A stretch of 64,000 nt of DNA. Origin: Streptomyces yatensis (GTDB taxonomy: Bacteria > Actinomycetota > Actinomycetes > Streptomycetales > Streptomycetaceae). The stretch lies in contig NZ_CP072941.1 in NCBI RefSeq assembly GCF_018069625.1, forward strand, positions 3,720,001-3,784,000. Direction: 5' to 3'. Made by a program: the position numbers and the translations under genes. Shown here one piece after another: positions 1 through 8,599 of the stretch. The notes under the pieces were generated by a model. That model made no database searches, was not told the DNA's origin, and saw only the letters and a list, made by a program, of their open reading frames with translations. The stretch's first letter is position 1, and each line of letters begins with the position of its first letter.

Positions 1-126
1 TCTCCCACTCCGGCCGCCCCCGCGACGCCGCCTCCGGCTCCCCCCGCTCCCCCGGCTCAGCCGCCCGCGGCGCCCCCGGCCCCCGCCGATCTGACCAAGA
101 GCGACAACGAGGACGACGCCCGATGA
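1..126 (+). CDS. C-terminal tail of an upstream protein, probably ABC transporter ATP-binding subunit (partial)
   Basis: Only the last 41 codons are in the window; the stop TGA overlaps the ATG of the next gene (ATGA), so the two are translationally coupled. What is visible is a Pro/Ala-rich low-complexity tail ending in a short acidic stretch (DNEDDAR). No catalytic motif is visible. The call as an ABC ATPase is inference from the downstream ABC-2 permease, whose own N-terminus has a similar Pro/Gln-rich extension. Any protein with a Pro/Ala-rich tail would fit the sequence alone. Confidence 0.55.
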   Translation, partial: SPTPAAPATPPPAPPAPPAQPPAAPPAPADLTKSDNEDDAR

Positions 127-1175
127 CGACCCCGTACCAGCACCAGTCCCAGGCGCCCGTCCCTCCGCAGGCCCCGCAGGCCCCCCAGGGCCCTCCGCAG
201 GGTCCTCCCCAGACCGCCCCTCAGGCAGCCCCGCAGATGCCGCCTCAGGCCCCACACCAGCCGGCCCCGCAGCAAGCGGCACCGCACCAAGCAGCCCCGC
301 ACCAAGCACCCCACCACCCCGCGCCCCAGGCGTACCAGCAGCCGGTGCCCTCCGGGCCCCCGTCGCGGCCGTACGCCGGAATGGGCCCGTACACCTCGCC
401 GATCCCGGTCCGGCGCACCCACCTCGGCAACGCCCTCGCCTCCGAGTGGACCAAGATCAAGTCGGTGCGCTCCACGATCTGGACGCTCGGCATCCTGGTC
501 GCGCTGGTGATCGGCATCGGACTCCTGGTGTCGGCGACCACGAACGACGCCGACTACCGCACCCTCCCCACCACCCTCCCCGGGTTCTTCGGCACGCTGC
601 TCGGTCAGCTGTGCATCGTCACGCTCGGGGTGCTCGTGATCACCTCCGAGTACGGCACCGGGATGATCCGGACCACCCTCACCGCCTCCCCGCAGCGCTC
701 ACGGGTGCTCACCGCCAAGGCGCTGGTCTTCTTCGCCCTCTCGTTCGCCACCACGACCGTCTCGCTCGCGCTGGTGGCCTACGCGAGCATGGGGATGCAC
801 AGCGGGCCGGAGGTCACGGAGCCGACGAGTGACCAGATCCTGGGCGCGACGATCGGCGCGGGGCTCTATGTGTCGCTGCTGGGGCTGCTGTCGCTGGCCG
901 TCGGAGCCATCCTGCGGCACTCCGCGGGCGCGATCACCACGATGCTCGGTGTGGTGCTGCTGCCGGCCATCCTCCCCGCGTTCCTGATGATGTCGGACAG
1001 CCTGCGCGGCCTGGGGACGAAGATGCTGGAGTACTCCTCGCCGCAGTCGCTGGCCTCCCTCTTCCGCATCGACGAGAGCCTGAACAGCGGCTGGCCCCAG
1101 CTGTCGGCGCTGGCCGTGGTCACGGCGGCGGCGATGATCGCCGCGTATGCGCTGCTGGAGAAGCGGGATGTGTAG
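123..1175 (+). CDS. ABC-2 type transporter permease with Pro/Gln-rich N-terminus
   Basis: 350 aa. Residues 1-95 are a cytoplasmic low-complexity region rich in Pro, Gln, Ala and His, with short repeats of the type APHQ. After the segment NALASEWTKIKSVRSTIWTL, typical of ABC-2 permeases that start with an EWxKxRS-like motif, come about six hydrophobic segments, the first around residues 118-137 and the last just before the C-terminal EKRDV. It overlaps the upstream gene by ATGA, so it most likely forms the membrane half of an ATPase/permease pair. The substrate cannot be read from the sequence. Confidence 0.85.
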   Translation: MTTPYQHQSQAPVPPQAPQAPQGPPQGPPQTAPQAAPQMPPQAPHQPAPQQAAPHQAAPHQAPHHPAPQAYQQPVPSGPPSRPYAGMGPYTSPIPVRRTHLGNALASEWTKIKSVRSTIWTLGILVALVIGIGLLVSATTNDADYRTLPTTLPGFFGTLLGQLCIVTLGVLVITSEYGTGMIRTTLTASPQRSRVLTAKALVFFALSFATTTVSLALVAYASMGMHSGPEVTEPTSDQILGATIGAGLYVSLLGLLSLAVGAILRHSAGAITTMLGVVLLPAILPAFLMMSDSLRGLGTKMLEYSSPQSLASLFRIDESLNSGWPQLSALAVVTAAAMIAAYALLEKRDV

Positions 1176-1201
1176 CGCTCCGTAGCCTCTGCGGAGGCCA
1201 G

Positions 1202-1280
1202 GGCCCGAGGGTCGGGGCTCGAGGGTCGGGGCCCGAGGGCCTGGGCCCGAGGGTCAGCGCCCGAAGGCCGGGGCCCGAGT
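1202..1280. repeat. 14-bp tandem repeat, about 5.6 copies
   Basis: Units of 14 bp (consensus GGCCCGAGGGTCGG) run head to tail at 1202, 1216, 1230, 1244 and 1258, with a partial sixth unit at 1272. Units differ by one to four bases. The array fills the space between two convergent genes and reaches the stop codon of the minus-strand gene. The alternating GGCCC / GGGTC composition lets the RNA fold on itself, so it may also act as a bidirectional terminator; that is inference. Confidence 0.85.
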
Positions 1281-1597
1281 CAGTATCGCGGTGCGTTACG
1301 GGACCGCTGGAGCTTGGCGCCCCGGCGGTCCCGTGCGCCCCAGCACGCCTTGTGCCAGTGGCGCCGGTCGTCCGCGCCCATGTGCTGCTGCCAGGCGACC
1401 ACATGCGCCACCCCCGGCGGAATCTCCTGGTCACAGCCCGGGCAGCGGTAGTGCTTGGCGGCGGCCCCGCCGCCGACCTGCCGGACCACCCACTCCTCGC
1501 CCTGCCAGGTCTCCATGCGATCGAGGCCGTAGCGATCCGCGCTCTCGTGGCCGACGGGCTTCTCGCCGCCTCGCGGGCGGTTTCGGCGTGGAGACAC
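1280..1597 (-). CDS. small zinc-ribbon-like protein of Streptomyces type, function unknown
   Basis: 105 aa from a GTG start (1597); the frame stays open upstream to 1681, but the segment beginning SPRRNRPRGGEKP looks like the natural N-terminus of this family. A CPGC pair in the middle and a HWHKACW motif about 27 residues later form a plausible Cys2-His-Cys zinc site. Close relatives are often labelled ATP/GTP-binding in Streptomyces genomes, but I see no P-loop here. Convergent with the ABC permease across the 14-bp repeat. Function unknown. Confidence 0.7.
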   Translation of the reverse strand: MSPRRNRPRGGEKPVGHESADRYGLDRMETWQGEEWVVRQVGGGAAAKHYRCPGCDQEIPPGVAHVVAWQQHMGADDRRHWHKACWGARDRRGAKLQRSRNAPRY

Positions 1598-1806
1598 GGG
1601 GCACCTCGACAGAACTGTGACTAACGGGCTGTGACCAGCGTACGCGCTACGGTCACCGTCCTGGAAAGTCGTCGTCCACACTCACCCTCTGATCATCATG
1701 AAAAATTCATGCCTGGCCGTGCCCTTGGCACGTGTCAGGCGTTAATGCCTACGAGGGGGGATGCCCGCGCCGGCACATCAGCCGCGACAAGGAGGCAGGG
1801 ATCACG

Positions 1807-2847
1807 ATGGATGTGGGGGCTTTCATCCTGGCCGCTCAATTCCCAGGCCAGGGACAGGAGGAGGCGCTGCACCGGGCGGTGCGGTCGGCCGAGCTCTCCG
1901 AGGAGTCGGGGCTGGACGCGGTCTGGGTCGCCGAGCACCATTTCGTTCCGTACGGCGTCTGCCCGTCCGCGGTCACCCTCGCCGCGCTCCTGCTGGGACG
2001 TACCCGCCGCATCGGCGTCGGTACAGCGGTGAGCGTATTGCCGACCGCGCATCCCGTCGCGCTGGGTGAGCAGGCGGCACTGCTCCATCTCCTCTCCGGT
2101 GGCCGGTTCACCCTCGGGGTCGGCCGTGGCGGCCCCTGGGTGGACCTGGAAGTCTTCGGCTCGGGGCTGCGGGCGTACGAGCGGGGCTTCCCCGAATCAC
2201 TCGATCTGCTGCTGCGCTGGCTGCGCGAGCCACGGGTGGGGGCGGACGGTGAGCGGTTCGCCTTCCGCGAGGTGGCGGTGGTGCCGCGCCCCGACGACGC
2301 GCTCGGCGGGCAGGCGGTGGACGCCCCGCCGGTGGTCGTCGCCTCCACCTCCCCCGCCAGTGTGCGGCTGGCCGCCGAGCGCGGGCTGCCCATGCTGCTC
2401 GGCATGCACTGCGGGGACGAGGAGAAGGCCGAGGTGGTCGGCCTGTGGCGGAAGTCCGCGCTGGAGGCGGGCCGTTCACCGGAGGACGTCGAGGCGGTGG
2501 CGGCGCGCCATGTCTCGGCCGGGGTGGTGCAGATCGCGGACGACCGCCCCGCGGCGGCCGAGATCCTCACCAAGGCGATGCCCGGGTGGTTGCGGCAGGG
2601 TCTCGAGGCGCATGTGACGGTCGACGGCCGGGAGCGCCGGATGCGCGACCCGGTCGCCTATGCGGAGTTGCTGTGCGAGCTGCATCCGGTGGGATCGCCG
2701 CGGCTGTGCGCCGACCGGCTGGCGGCGACCGCCGAGCGCACCGGGATCCGCCGGTTCGCGCTGCTGGTCGAGGGGTCGGGCGACCTGGTCGCCACGGAGG
2801 AGAACGTACGACGGCTCGGTGGTGAGGTGCTGCCGCTCCTGCGCTGA
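1807..2847 (+). CDS. LLM-class (luciferase-like) flavin-dependent oxidoreductase
   Basis: 346 aa. Start ATG 1807 is preceded by AAGGAGGCAGGG; the longer frame from 1732 lacks this site. The fold is recognisable from the FMN/F420-dependent TIM-barrel family: SGLDAVWVAEHHF near residue 40, VGTAVSVLPTAHPVALGEQAALLHLLSGGRFTLGVGRG around residues 75-115, and PPVVVASTSPASVRLAAERGLPML in the second half. Such enzymes oxidise small organic substrates with FMNH2 or F420. The gene stands alone between a divergent and a convergent neighbour, so the substrate cannot be inferred. Confidence 0.88.
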   Translation: MDVGAFILAAQFPGQGQEEALHRAVRSAELSEESGLDAVWVAEHHFVPYGVCPSAVTLAALLLGRTRRIGVGTAVSVLPTAHPVALGEQAALLHLLSGGRFTLGVGRGGPWVDLEVFGSGLRAYERGFPESLDLLLRWLREPRVGADGERFAFREVAVVPRPDDALGGQAVDAPPVVVASTSPASVRLAAERGLPMLLGMHCGDEEKAEVVGLWRKSALEAGRSPEDVEAVAARHVSAGVVQIADDRPAAAEILTKAMPGWLRQGLEAHVTVDGRERRMRDPVAYAELLCELHPVGSPRLCADRLAATAERTGIRRFALLVEGSGDLVATEENVRRLGGEVLPLLR

Positions 2848-2884
2848 TACACCTCCCCCTGGTGGAGCGGCAGCGGATGTCCCG

Positions 2885-3277
2885 TCAGCAGTCGCGGAGT
2901 TCGGGTGACTGGTTGAGCAGCTGCCCCCGGACCGAGGTGAAGCGGGCGAGGCGTTCGTCGGCGGACGCGTCCATCGGGAAGACGGCCACCCGGTGGCAGT
3001 TCTGGAAGGCCAGCCGCACCCCGAAGTGGCGCTGCAGCGCGCCGCGTATCGCGTCACTGGCGAGTGCGCGAAGCAGTTGACCGCGTGCCTGCTCATCGGG
3101 CGGCGGCGTCTGGTTGTCGGCGAACTCCCCGCCGTCCACCTTCAGCTGGGCCACCAGAGAGCTGATCATCTCCCAGGCGTAGGGTAGGGAGTTCCGGACG
3201 CAGTCGACGAAGGCTGCTTCGTCGACCTCGCCTCGCTCGGCCTGTTCGAGCAGGGCCGGTGAGACGTCGAGCGACAT
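2885..3277 (-). CDS. SCO5389-like conserved actinobacterial protein
   Basis: 130 aa soluble protein beginning [23 protein letters not shown]. It matches, from memory, a highly conserved Streptomyces family named after SCO5389; no enzymatic motif is visible. Three Cys are present, including one at the C-terminal residue. It is divergent from nucS with about 210 bp between the starts, the same arrangement I recall in other Streptomyces, and convergent with the luciferase-like gene across only 37 bp. Function unknown. Confidence 0.75.
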   Translation of the reverse strand: MSLDVSPALLEQAERGEVDEAAFVDCVRNSLPYAWEMISSLVAQLKVDGGEFADNQTPPPDEQARGQLLRALASDAIRGALQRHFGVRLAFQNCHRVAVFPMDASADERLARFTSVRGQLLNQSPELRDC

Positions 3278-3488
3278 GGGTTCTCCTCTCGCGACCCCGC
3301 GCGCGGGGTCTCAGGGATGGGAAGGGCGGACGGCGACGCAGCGTACCCGTCCGACGACCGCCCGCTTCAACGGTAATTCGGCCACTCCGCCCGCACCAGG
3401 AGAATGGGCACACAACCAGCCATCCCCGAAGGGGTCCATCGCCGGACGAATCGCGTCGGGCGGCGGTGGTCGAGTAGCGTTGCCGACC

Positions 3489-4151
3489 ATGCGTCTCGTC
3501 ATCGCCCGGTGCTCCGTGGACTACGCCGGCCGCCTCACCGCCCACCTCCCCTCGGCACCCCGCCTGATCCTCGTCAAGGCCGACGGCAGTGTGTCCATCC
3601 ACGCGGACGACAGGGCCTACAAACCCCTCAACTGGATGTCTCCGCCGTGCACGCTGAAAGAAGGCGACGACGATGTGTGGACGGTCGTGAACAAAGCGGG
3701 CGAGAAGCTCATCATCACCATGGAGGAGGTCCTCCATGACTCCTCGCATGAGCTCGGCGTCGACCCTGGCCTGATCAAGGACGGTGTGGAGGCCCATCTG
3801 CAGGAGTTGCTCGCCGACCGGATCGAGACACTGGGCGATGGCTGGACGCTTATTCGGCGTGAATACCCCACTGCCATCGGTCCCGTGGACATTCTCTGCC
3901 GCGACGCGGACGGGACGACGGTCGCCGTGGAGATCAAACGCCGTGGTGAGATCGACGGTGTCGAGCAGCTCACCCGCTATCTCGAACTCCTCAACCGGGA
4001 CCCGCATCTCGCCCCGGTGAAGGGCATCTTCGCCGCCCAGGAGATCAAGCCCCAGGCCCGCGTCCTCGCCACGGACCGGAGCATCGGCTGCGTGGTGCTG
4101 GACTACGACGCGCTGCGGGGCATCGAGGACGACAAGCTCCGCCTGTTCTGA
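3489..4151 (+). CDS. nucS: endonuclease NucS (mismatch-specific)
   Basis: 220 aa; start ATG 3489 gives the conserved N-terminus [20 protein letters not shown]. The N-terminal half is the DNA-binding/dimerisation domain ([20 protein letters not shown]). The C-terminal half is the RecB-like nuclease domain, with [12 protein letters not shown] (catalytic Asp) followed by VAVEIKRRG (ExK) and [16 protein letters not shown]. NucS cuts mismatched DNA and carries non-canonical mismatch repair in actinobacteria that lack MutS/MutL; that is established family knowledge. The C-terminal LRLF resembles the beta-clamp-interacting tail reported for NucS. A perfect terminator hairpin follows 28 bp after the stop. 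Confidence 0.95.
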   Translation: MRLVIARCSVDYAGRLTAHLPSAPRLILVKADGSVSIHADDRAYKPLNWMSPPCTLKEGDDDVWTVVNKAGEKLIITMEEVLHDSSHELGVDPGLIKDGVEAHLQELLADRIETLGDGWTLIRREYPTAIGPVDILCRDADGTTVAVEIKRRGEIDGVEQLTRYLELLNRDPHLAPVKGIFAAQEIKPQARVLATDRSIGCVVLDYDALRGIEDDKLRLF

Positions 4152-4179
4152 CACGGGGCTGACGCCGGGCCGACACGGG

Positions 4180-4209
4180 GGCGCCGGGGCCATCGGGCCC
4201 CGGCGCCCT
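4180..4209 (+). terminator. perfect 13-bp hairpin after nucS
   Basis: The arms GGGCGCCGGGGCC (4180-4192) and GGCCCCGGCGCCC (4197-4209) pair perfectly over a 4-nt loop and are followed by a short pyrimidine stretch. It lies between nucS and the convergent gene ending at 4331 and may serve both strands. Confidence 0.75.
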
Positions 4210-4330
4210 TCCGTCGTACGGGCTCCGTGGGGCGACGAGATCACGCCACGCGGGCCGGACACCGTCTGGCGTGATCCGGCGCCCGGCGCCCAGGGCGCGC
4301 CCCTCGCGCCCCCGTACAGCGCTCCCCCGG

Positions 4331-6964
4331 CTACGCGACCGGAGAGGCCGTGCCCGACGCCGTGTGGGTCGTGGGCGCGCTCGCCGTCGTGGAGGTGTCG
4401 CCGGTGGGGGTCTGCGTCGGGGCGGAGGTCGTGGGCGTCGGCTTGGTGGGCTCGCCGGTCGGCGTCGGCGGCTTGCTCGTCGGCGGCTTGGTCGTGGGCC
4501 GCGGACCGCTGGTCGTCGGGTCCGACGACGGCGGCGAGGGCGGCTGCTCGGTGTCGGAGGGCGAACCGCTGGTGGACGACGGGTCGCTGGACGTCGTGGT
4601 GCCGCTGGGCGAGCCGCTGCCGCTCGGCGCGGTCGGGGAGGTGGACGCCTTGGGTGTCCCGCTGAGGCCGGGCTGGGGGTCCTGGCCGGTGCCGTGGGTG
4701 GGCTCGTCGGCGGTCAGGCCCTTGTCGTCGTCCTGCTGAGAGGCCGACCGGTCCGGCTTGACCTTGTCGGAGGGGCTGTCGGAGTCGTCGCCCGAGGTGG
4801 CGCCCAGGGTCACGACGGTGCCGAGCACGGCCACCAGCAGCACGCCCGCGGAGGCCGCGACCACATTGCGCCGGGCACCCTGCATCGCCAGCCGGCGCAG
4901 ACCCCGCGGTTCGTCGCCCGAGGGCCCGGCAGGAGCGGGGGCCGAAGCGGAGGTCAGGGCCGAGGGGGTGGCGGCCACCGTGGTCCGGGAGACGGCCGGG
5001 ACCACCGCCGTCACCGCCTTTGCCGGGGCCGGGGTACCCGTGGCAGGCATCGGCGTCGTCGTGGCCGCCTTCGGGGTGACGATCGTGGTCTCGGTGTCGC
5101 CCGGTGCGGCGCCCGCCGCCGGGGGCGTCACGTCCTCGCCCTTACGGCTTCCGCCGCCCGCCCCGAACGCCCCGGCCATCGCCGAACCGGGCGAGCGGTC
5201 GGCGACCAGCGCCAGCGCGCGCCGGCCCGCGACCGTGCCCCGCTTGTCCGCGAGAACGCCCCGCAGCCCGACGGACGCCTCCAGCTCGGCACGGGCCCGG
5301 TCCGGATGGCCCGTGCACAGCGCGAGGACGCCCAGCTCATGGTGGAAGTACGCCTCGTCCGCGACCTGTCCCGCCAGCCGCGCGGCCTCCTGGCCGTGCC
5401 GCACCGCGCGCTCCCAGGCGCCCCAGTGCAGCGCCGCGGCGAAGGCGGGCGCGGCGGCGCGGGCGAGGAGCACGGCGGCGTCCGCGTGGCCCGGCTCGCG
5501 GCTGCCGATGAGCGCGGTCATGGCCGCGAGGATCGCGTCGGCCTCGGCGGCGACGCGCTCGGGGGCCACCGAGGGGTGCCCGGCCCACCAGGCGTAGTGC
5601 CCGGCGACGGCGTGGGCGCGCCCGGCGTCCGCGTCGGCGTAGCCCTCCTCCGCGAGCTGGGCGGTGACGCGCGCCGCCAGCCGGTGGTGCGCCCAGGCCG
5701 CGGTGACGAGGCCGCAGCCGAGCAGTTCGCCGAGGGCCGCGTCCGCGTGGGTGTCCGCGGACAGCGCGCGCAGATGCACCTGGTGCGGGCATTCGCCGCC
5801 GAGCGCGACCGCGAACCGCAGGGCGTCGTGGGCCGCCTCGCTCAGCCGTCCGGCGAGCAGCGCGGCGGGGGACGCCGCCTCGGCGATCGAGGGCAGCGGG
5901 ACGTCATGGCCCCCGCCCGCCTCCCGCGCGGCGGGGTCGTCGCGCAGGGCGTCGCGCTGCCGCAGCAGCGCGCCCGCCTGGACGAAGCGCAGCGGCAGCC
6001 CCTCGGACTCGAACCACAGGTCGGCCGCCCAGCTCGCCTCGTCCTCCTCCAGGGGCCGTCGCGCGGCCCGCGCCAGCAGGTCGAGCCCGGCCGTACGGCT
6101 GAGCCCGGAGAGGAAGACCTCTTCGAGGTGGGATTCGGCGGAGGGCGCCGGGACGTCGGGGGTGGCGGAGATCAGGAACGCGCATTCGGGGGTCGCGTCG
6201 AGGAACTCGTCCAGCGCGGCGCCGCCGAACTCGATGTCGTCGAGGACGACGACCGCGCCGACCCCCTGGACCGCCTCCAGCAGCTCCGCGCGCTCGGGCC
6301 GGTACAGCGGTGCGCTGAAGACGGCGGCGTAGAGGTCGTGGAGGAGGTCGGCGGGGGTGCGGTGGTAGCCGGAGAGGCGTACGACACCGTCGGGCGCCAG
6401 CCGCTCGCAGTCGGCGGCCACGGCCTCCAGCAGGGTGCTGCGCCCCGAGCCGGAGGGCCCGGTGACCCGCACCGAGCGGCCGCGGGCGAGCAGCCGGGCC
6501 AGCCGCTCCCGCTCCTCGTCGCGCTCCAGCATCGGCAGGTCGGGCAGGACGGTGCCGGAGGGACGCGGCGCGGCGGCGGCGTGGCGCAGCTCGGCCCGCT
6601 CGTCGGGGCCGTGGCGCTCGGGCCGGGCGGGGCGCTGTCCGGGCGGGCAGGGTTCTATCTCGCTGCCGTCGACGGGGTTGACGGTGAGCAGGTAGTCACC
6701 GGTGACGATGCGCGCGGTGCGGGCGGGAGGCCCAGCAGGGTCGGAGGATACGGAAGATGCCGAGGAGGCCGACGAGGCGGAGGAGCCGGGCACCGGGCTG
6801 CCCAGCGACGGCGTCGGTATGTCCCCCGGCCGCCCCGACGGCGCGGGCGGGCGTGACGGCGAGCCGGCGCCGGGGGTGTCCGCCGCATGCGGCGCACCGG
6901 ACGCCGCGCCCGGCCCGGACTCGTCCCAGCCGTGCTCGTGCGATCCGCGGTTCTTCGGGTCCAT
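4331..6964 (-). CDS. large P-loop ATPase/TPR-like protein with a membrane anchor and Ser/Thr/Pro tail
   Basis: 877 aa from ATG 6964 (upstream GGGGCAAGGACC). Order: disordered Ser/Pro/Gly N-terminus (1-80); a segment IVTGDYLLTVNPVDGSEIEPCPPGQ; an AAA/STAND-like ATPase with Walker A GPSGSGRST at 169-177 and a Walker B-like VVVLDDIEF; an Ala-rich helical region resembling TPRs up to about residue 620; a Pro/Ala linker; one transmembrane helix (NVVAASAGVLLVAVLGTVVTLGA); and a long Ser/Thr/Pro-rich tail that would lie outside the membrane. Relatives in Streptomyces are labelled ATP/GTP-binding proteins. The architecture suggests a membrane-attached signalling ATPase; its partner and trigger are unknown. 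Confidence 0.8.
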   Translation of the reverse strand: MDPKNRGSHEHGWDESGPGAASGAPHAADTPGAGSPSRPPAPSGRPGDIPTPSLGSPVPGSSASSASSASSVSSDPAGPPARTARIVTGDYLLTVNPVDGSEIEPCPPGQRPARPERHGPDERAELRHAAAAPRPSGTVLPDLPMLERDEERERLARLLARGRSVRVTGPSGSGRSTLLEAVAADCERLAPDGVVRLSGYHRTPADLLHDLYAAVFSAPLYRPERAELLEAVQGVGAVVVLDDIEFGGAALDEFLDATPECAFLISATPDVPAPSAESHLEEVFLSGLSRTAGLDLLARAARRPLEEDEASWAADLWFESEGLPLRFVQAGALLRQRDALRDDPAAREAGGGHDVPLPSIAEAASPAALLAGRLSEAAHDALRFAVALGGECPHQVHLRALSADTHADAALGELLGCGLVTAAWAHHRLAARVTAQLAEEGYADADAGRAHAVAGHYAWWAGHPSVAPERVAAEADAILAAMTALIGSREPGHADAAVLLARAAAPAFAAALHWGAWERAVRHGQEAARLAGQVADEAYFHHELGVLALCTGHPDRARAELEASVGLRGVLADKRGTVAGRRALALVADRSPGSAMAGAFGAGGGSRKGEDVTPPAAGAAPGDTETTIVTPKAATTTPMPATGTPAPAKAVTAVVPAVSRTTVAATPSALTSASAPAPAGPSGDEPRGLRRLAMQGARRNVVAASAGVLLVAVLGTVVTLGATSGDDSDSPSDKVKPDRSASQQDDDKGLTADEPTHGTGQDPQPGLSGTPKASTSPTAPSGSGSPSGTTTSSDPSSTSGSPSDTEQPPSPPSSDPTTSGPRPTTKPPTSKPPTPTGEPTKPTPTTSAPTQTPTGDTSTTASAPTTHTASGTASPVA

Positions 6965-7174
6965 GGTCCTTGCCCCCCAGATGCGTGGCGTGCTGTAAGG
7001 CTCCCCGGCCTGCCTTCGCTTCTGGTCCGGTGCCGCCGTAGGGAATGTGTCCGGCATTCACCGAACCCCGGGCCGTATCACACGGCCTGGACCTGCTCAC
7101 AGTATCCACCGCGCGGGAGGGGGCCCACGCCACCCCGGGTAACCCACCACCCCCGGATATCCGGCCCGCACGGC

Positions 7175-7498
7175 TCACACTCGCGGCAGTGACTCCGCCT
7201 CCAGCCCGCCTTCGATCGCCAGGATGCGATGCAGCCGGGTGGCCACCAGCAGCCGCTGCATCTGGGGCGGCACCCCGCGCAGCACCAGCCGTCTGCCCAT
7301 CCGGCCCGCGCGGCGGTGCGCGCCCATGATCACCCCGAGCCCGGTGGCGTCCCAGGAGTCCAGTTCGGTCAGGTCGAGAACGAGATCCCCGCCGCCGGCG
7401 TCGACGGCGGTGTGCAGGGCCGTACGGGCGTCCGCCGCGCTCCGGACGTCCAGTCGGCCCCCGACGACCAGCTCGGCGTGGTCGCCCCTGATGTGCAT
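7175..7498 (-). CDS. STAS-domain anti-sigma-factor-antagonist-like protein with Ala at the phosphoacceptor position
   Basis: 107 aa, start ATG 7498 preceded by AGGGGAG. The whole protein is one STAS domain of the SpoIIAA type: GGRLDVRSAADARTAL, LVLDLTELDSWDATGLGVIMGAHRRA and the C-terminal QMQRLLVATRLHRIL. Aligned by hand with B. subtilis SpoIIAA (DSSGLGVI), the phosphorylated Ser58 corresponds to Ala51 here, followed by Thr52. Either Thr52 is used, or the protein is not controlled by phosphorylation. No anti-sigma kinase gene is adjacent. Confidence 0.85.
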   Translation of the reverse strand: MHIRGDHAELVVGGRLDVRSAADARTALHTAVDAGGGDLVLDLTELDSWDATGLGVIMGAHRRAGRMGRRLVLRGVPPQMQRLLVATRLHRILAIEGGLEAESLPRV

Positions 7499-7653
7499 AT
7501 GCGCTCCCCTATACGGTGCGTCGTGTCGTCAATGCGCCATTTCTGTCTACAGAACTGACTGCCTCTCACACGCGGAAGTTGCCGTCTGTAAGCGAACCGA
7601 TACCGAATTCACCCAGGAGGGTGAGTTCCGGGCCTGGCGCCGCACCAGGGCCC

Positions 7654-8502
7654 TCAGTAGCGGTAGAAGCCCTCGCCGCTCTTGCGGCCGATGTCCCCCG
7701 CGTCGACCATCCGGCGCATGATCTCCGGCGGTGCGAACTTCTCGTCCTGCGACTCGGTGTAGATGTTGTCGGTGGCGTGCAGCAGAATGTCCACGCCGGT
7801 CAGGTCGGCCGTCGCGAGGGGTCCCATCGCATGGCCGAAGCCCAGCTTGCAGGCCGTGTCGATGTCCTCGGCCGTGGCGACCCCCGACTCGTACAGCTTC
7901 GCCGCTTCCACGACGAGTGCGGAGATCAGCCGGGTGGTGACGAAGCCCGCGACATCGCGGTTGACGACGATGCAGGTCTTGCCGACGCCCTCCGCGAACT
8001 CCCGGGCGGCGGCCAGGGTTTCGTCACTCGTCTTGTGACCGCGGACCAGCTCGCACAAACCCATCATCGGGACGGGCGAGAAGAAGTGGGTGCCGACGAC
8101 CCGCTCCGGGTGCCGGGTGGCCGCGGCGATCTTGGTGATCGGAATGGCGGAGGTGTTCGAGGCCAGGATCGTGTCGTCCTTGACCAGTTCGTCGAGGGTA
8201 CGGAAGATCTCCCGCTTGACCTCGACCTTCTCGAAGACCGCCTCCACCACGACATCCGCGTCGGCGGCGGCCTCGAGGTCGGTCGTGGTGGTGATCCGGC
8301 CCAGCGCCCGCTCGGCCTCCTCCGCCGCCAGCTTGCCCTTGGAGACGAACTTCTCGTACGAGGCCCTGATGCCGTCGGTGCCGCGGCGCAGCGCCTCATC
8401 GGTCACATCGCGCAGCACCACGTCCCAGCCGGCCTGGGCCGAGACCTGCGCGATACCGGACCCCATGAGTCCGGCTCCGATGACCGCGAGCTTCTTGGCC
8501 AC
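7654..8502 (-). CDS. 3-hydroxybutyryl-CoA dehydrogenase
   Basis: 282 aa from GTG 8502, with AAGGGG eight bases upstream; a GTG nine bases further up overlaps that site and is less likely. The NAD-binding Rossmann motif GAGLMGSGIAQ is at the N-terminus, the HxFxPVP substrate motif appears as GTHFFSPVPMMGLCELV, and the C-terminal helical domain runs GFGHAMGPLATADLTGVDILLHA. It reduces acetoacetyl-CoA or oxidises (S)-3-hydroxybutyryl-CoA, supplying butyryl-CoA precursors or fatty-acid degradation. The TetR gene next upstream on the same strand starts 740 bp before it and may not be co-transcribed. Confidence 0.93.
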   Translation of the reverse strand: MAKKLAVIGAGLMGSGIAQVSAQAGWDVVLRDVTDEALRRGTDGIRASYEKFVSKGKLAAEEAERALGRITTTTDLEAAADADVVVEAVFEKVEVKREIFRTLDELVKDDTILASNTSAIPITKIAAATRHPERVVGTHFFSPVPMMGLCELVRGHKTSDETLAAAREFAEGVGKTCIVVNRDVAGFVTTRLISALVVEAAKLYESGVATAEDIDTACKLGFGHAMGPLATADLTGVDILLHATDNIYTESQDEKFAPPEIMRRMVDAGDIGRKSGEGFYRY

Positions 8503-8599
8503 GACACACACCCCTTCGTTCCACCTGATCTGGTCAACAGTCCGATGTGCCGGACCTTAACGCCCGTTCACCCCTGCGGGCAGCCCCTCGTAACGCGCG

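Noticed and set aside
4271..6856. Long plus-strand open frame (861 codons) opposite the P-loop protein gene
   Set aside because: Composition is Arg/Gly/Ala-rich nonsense with no domain; it is the mirror of the high-GC third-position bias of the minus-strand gene.
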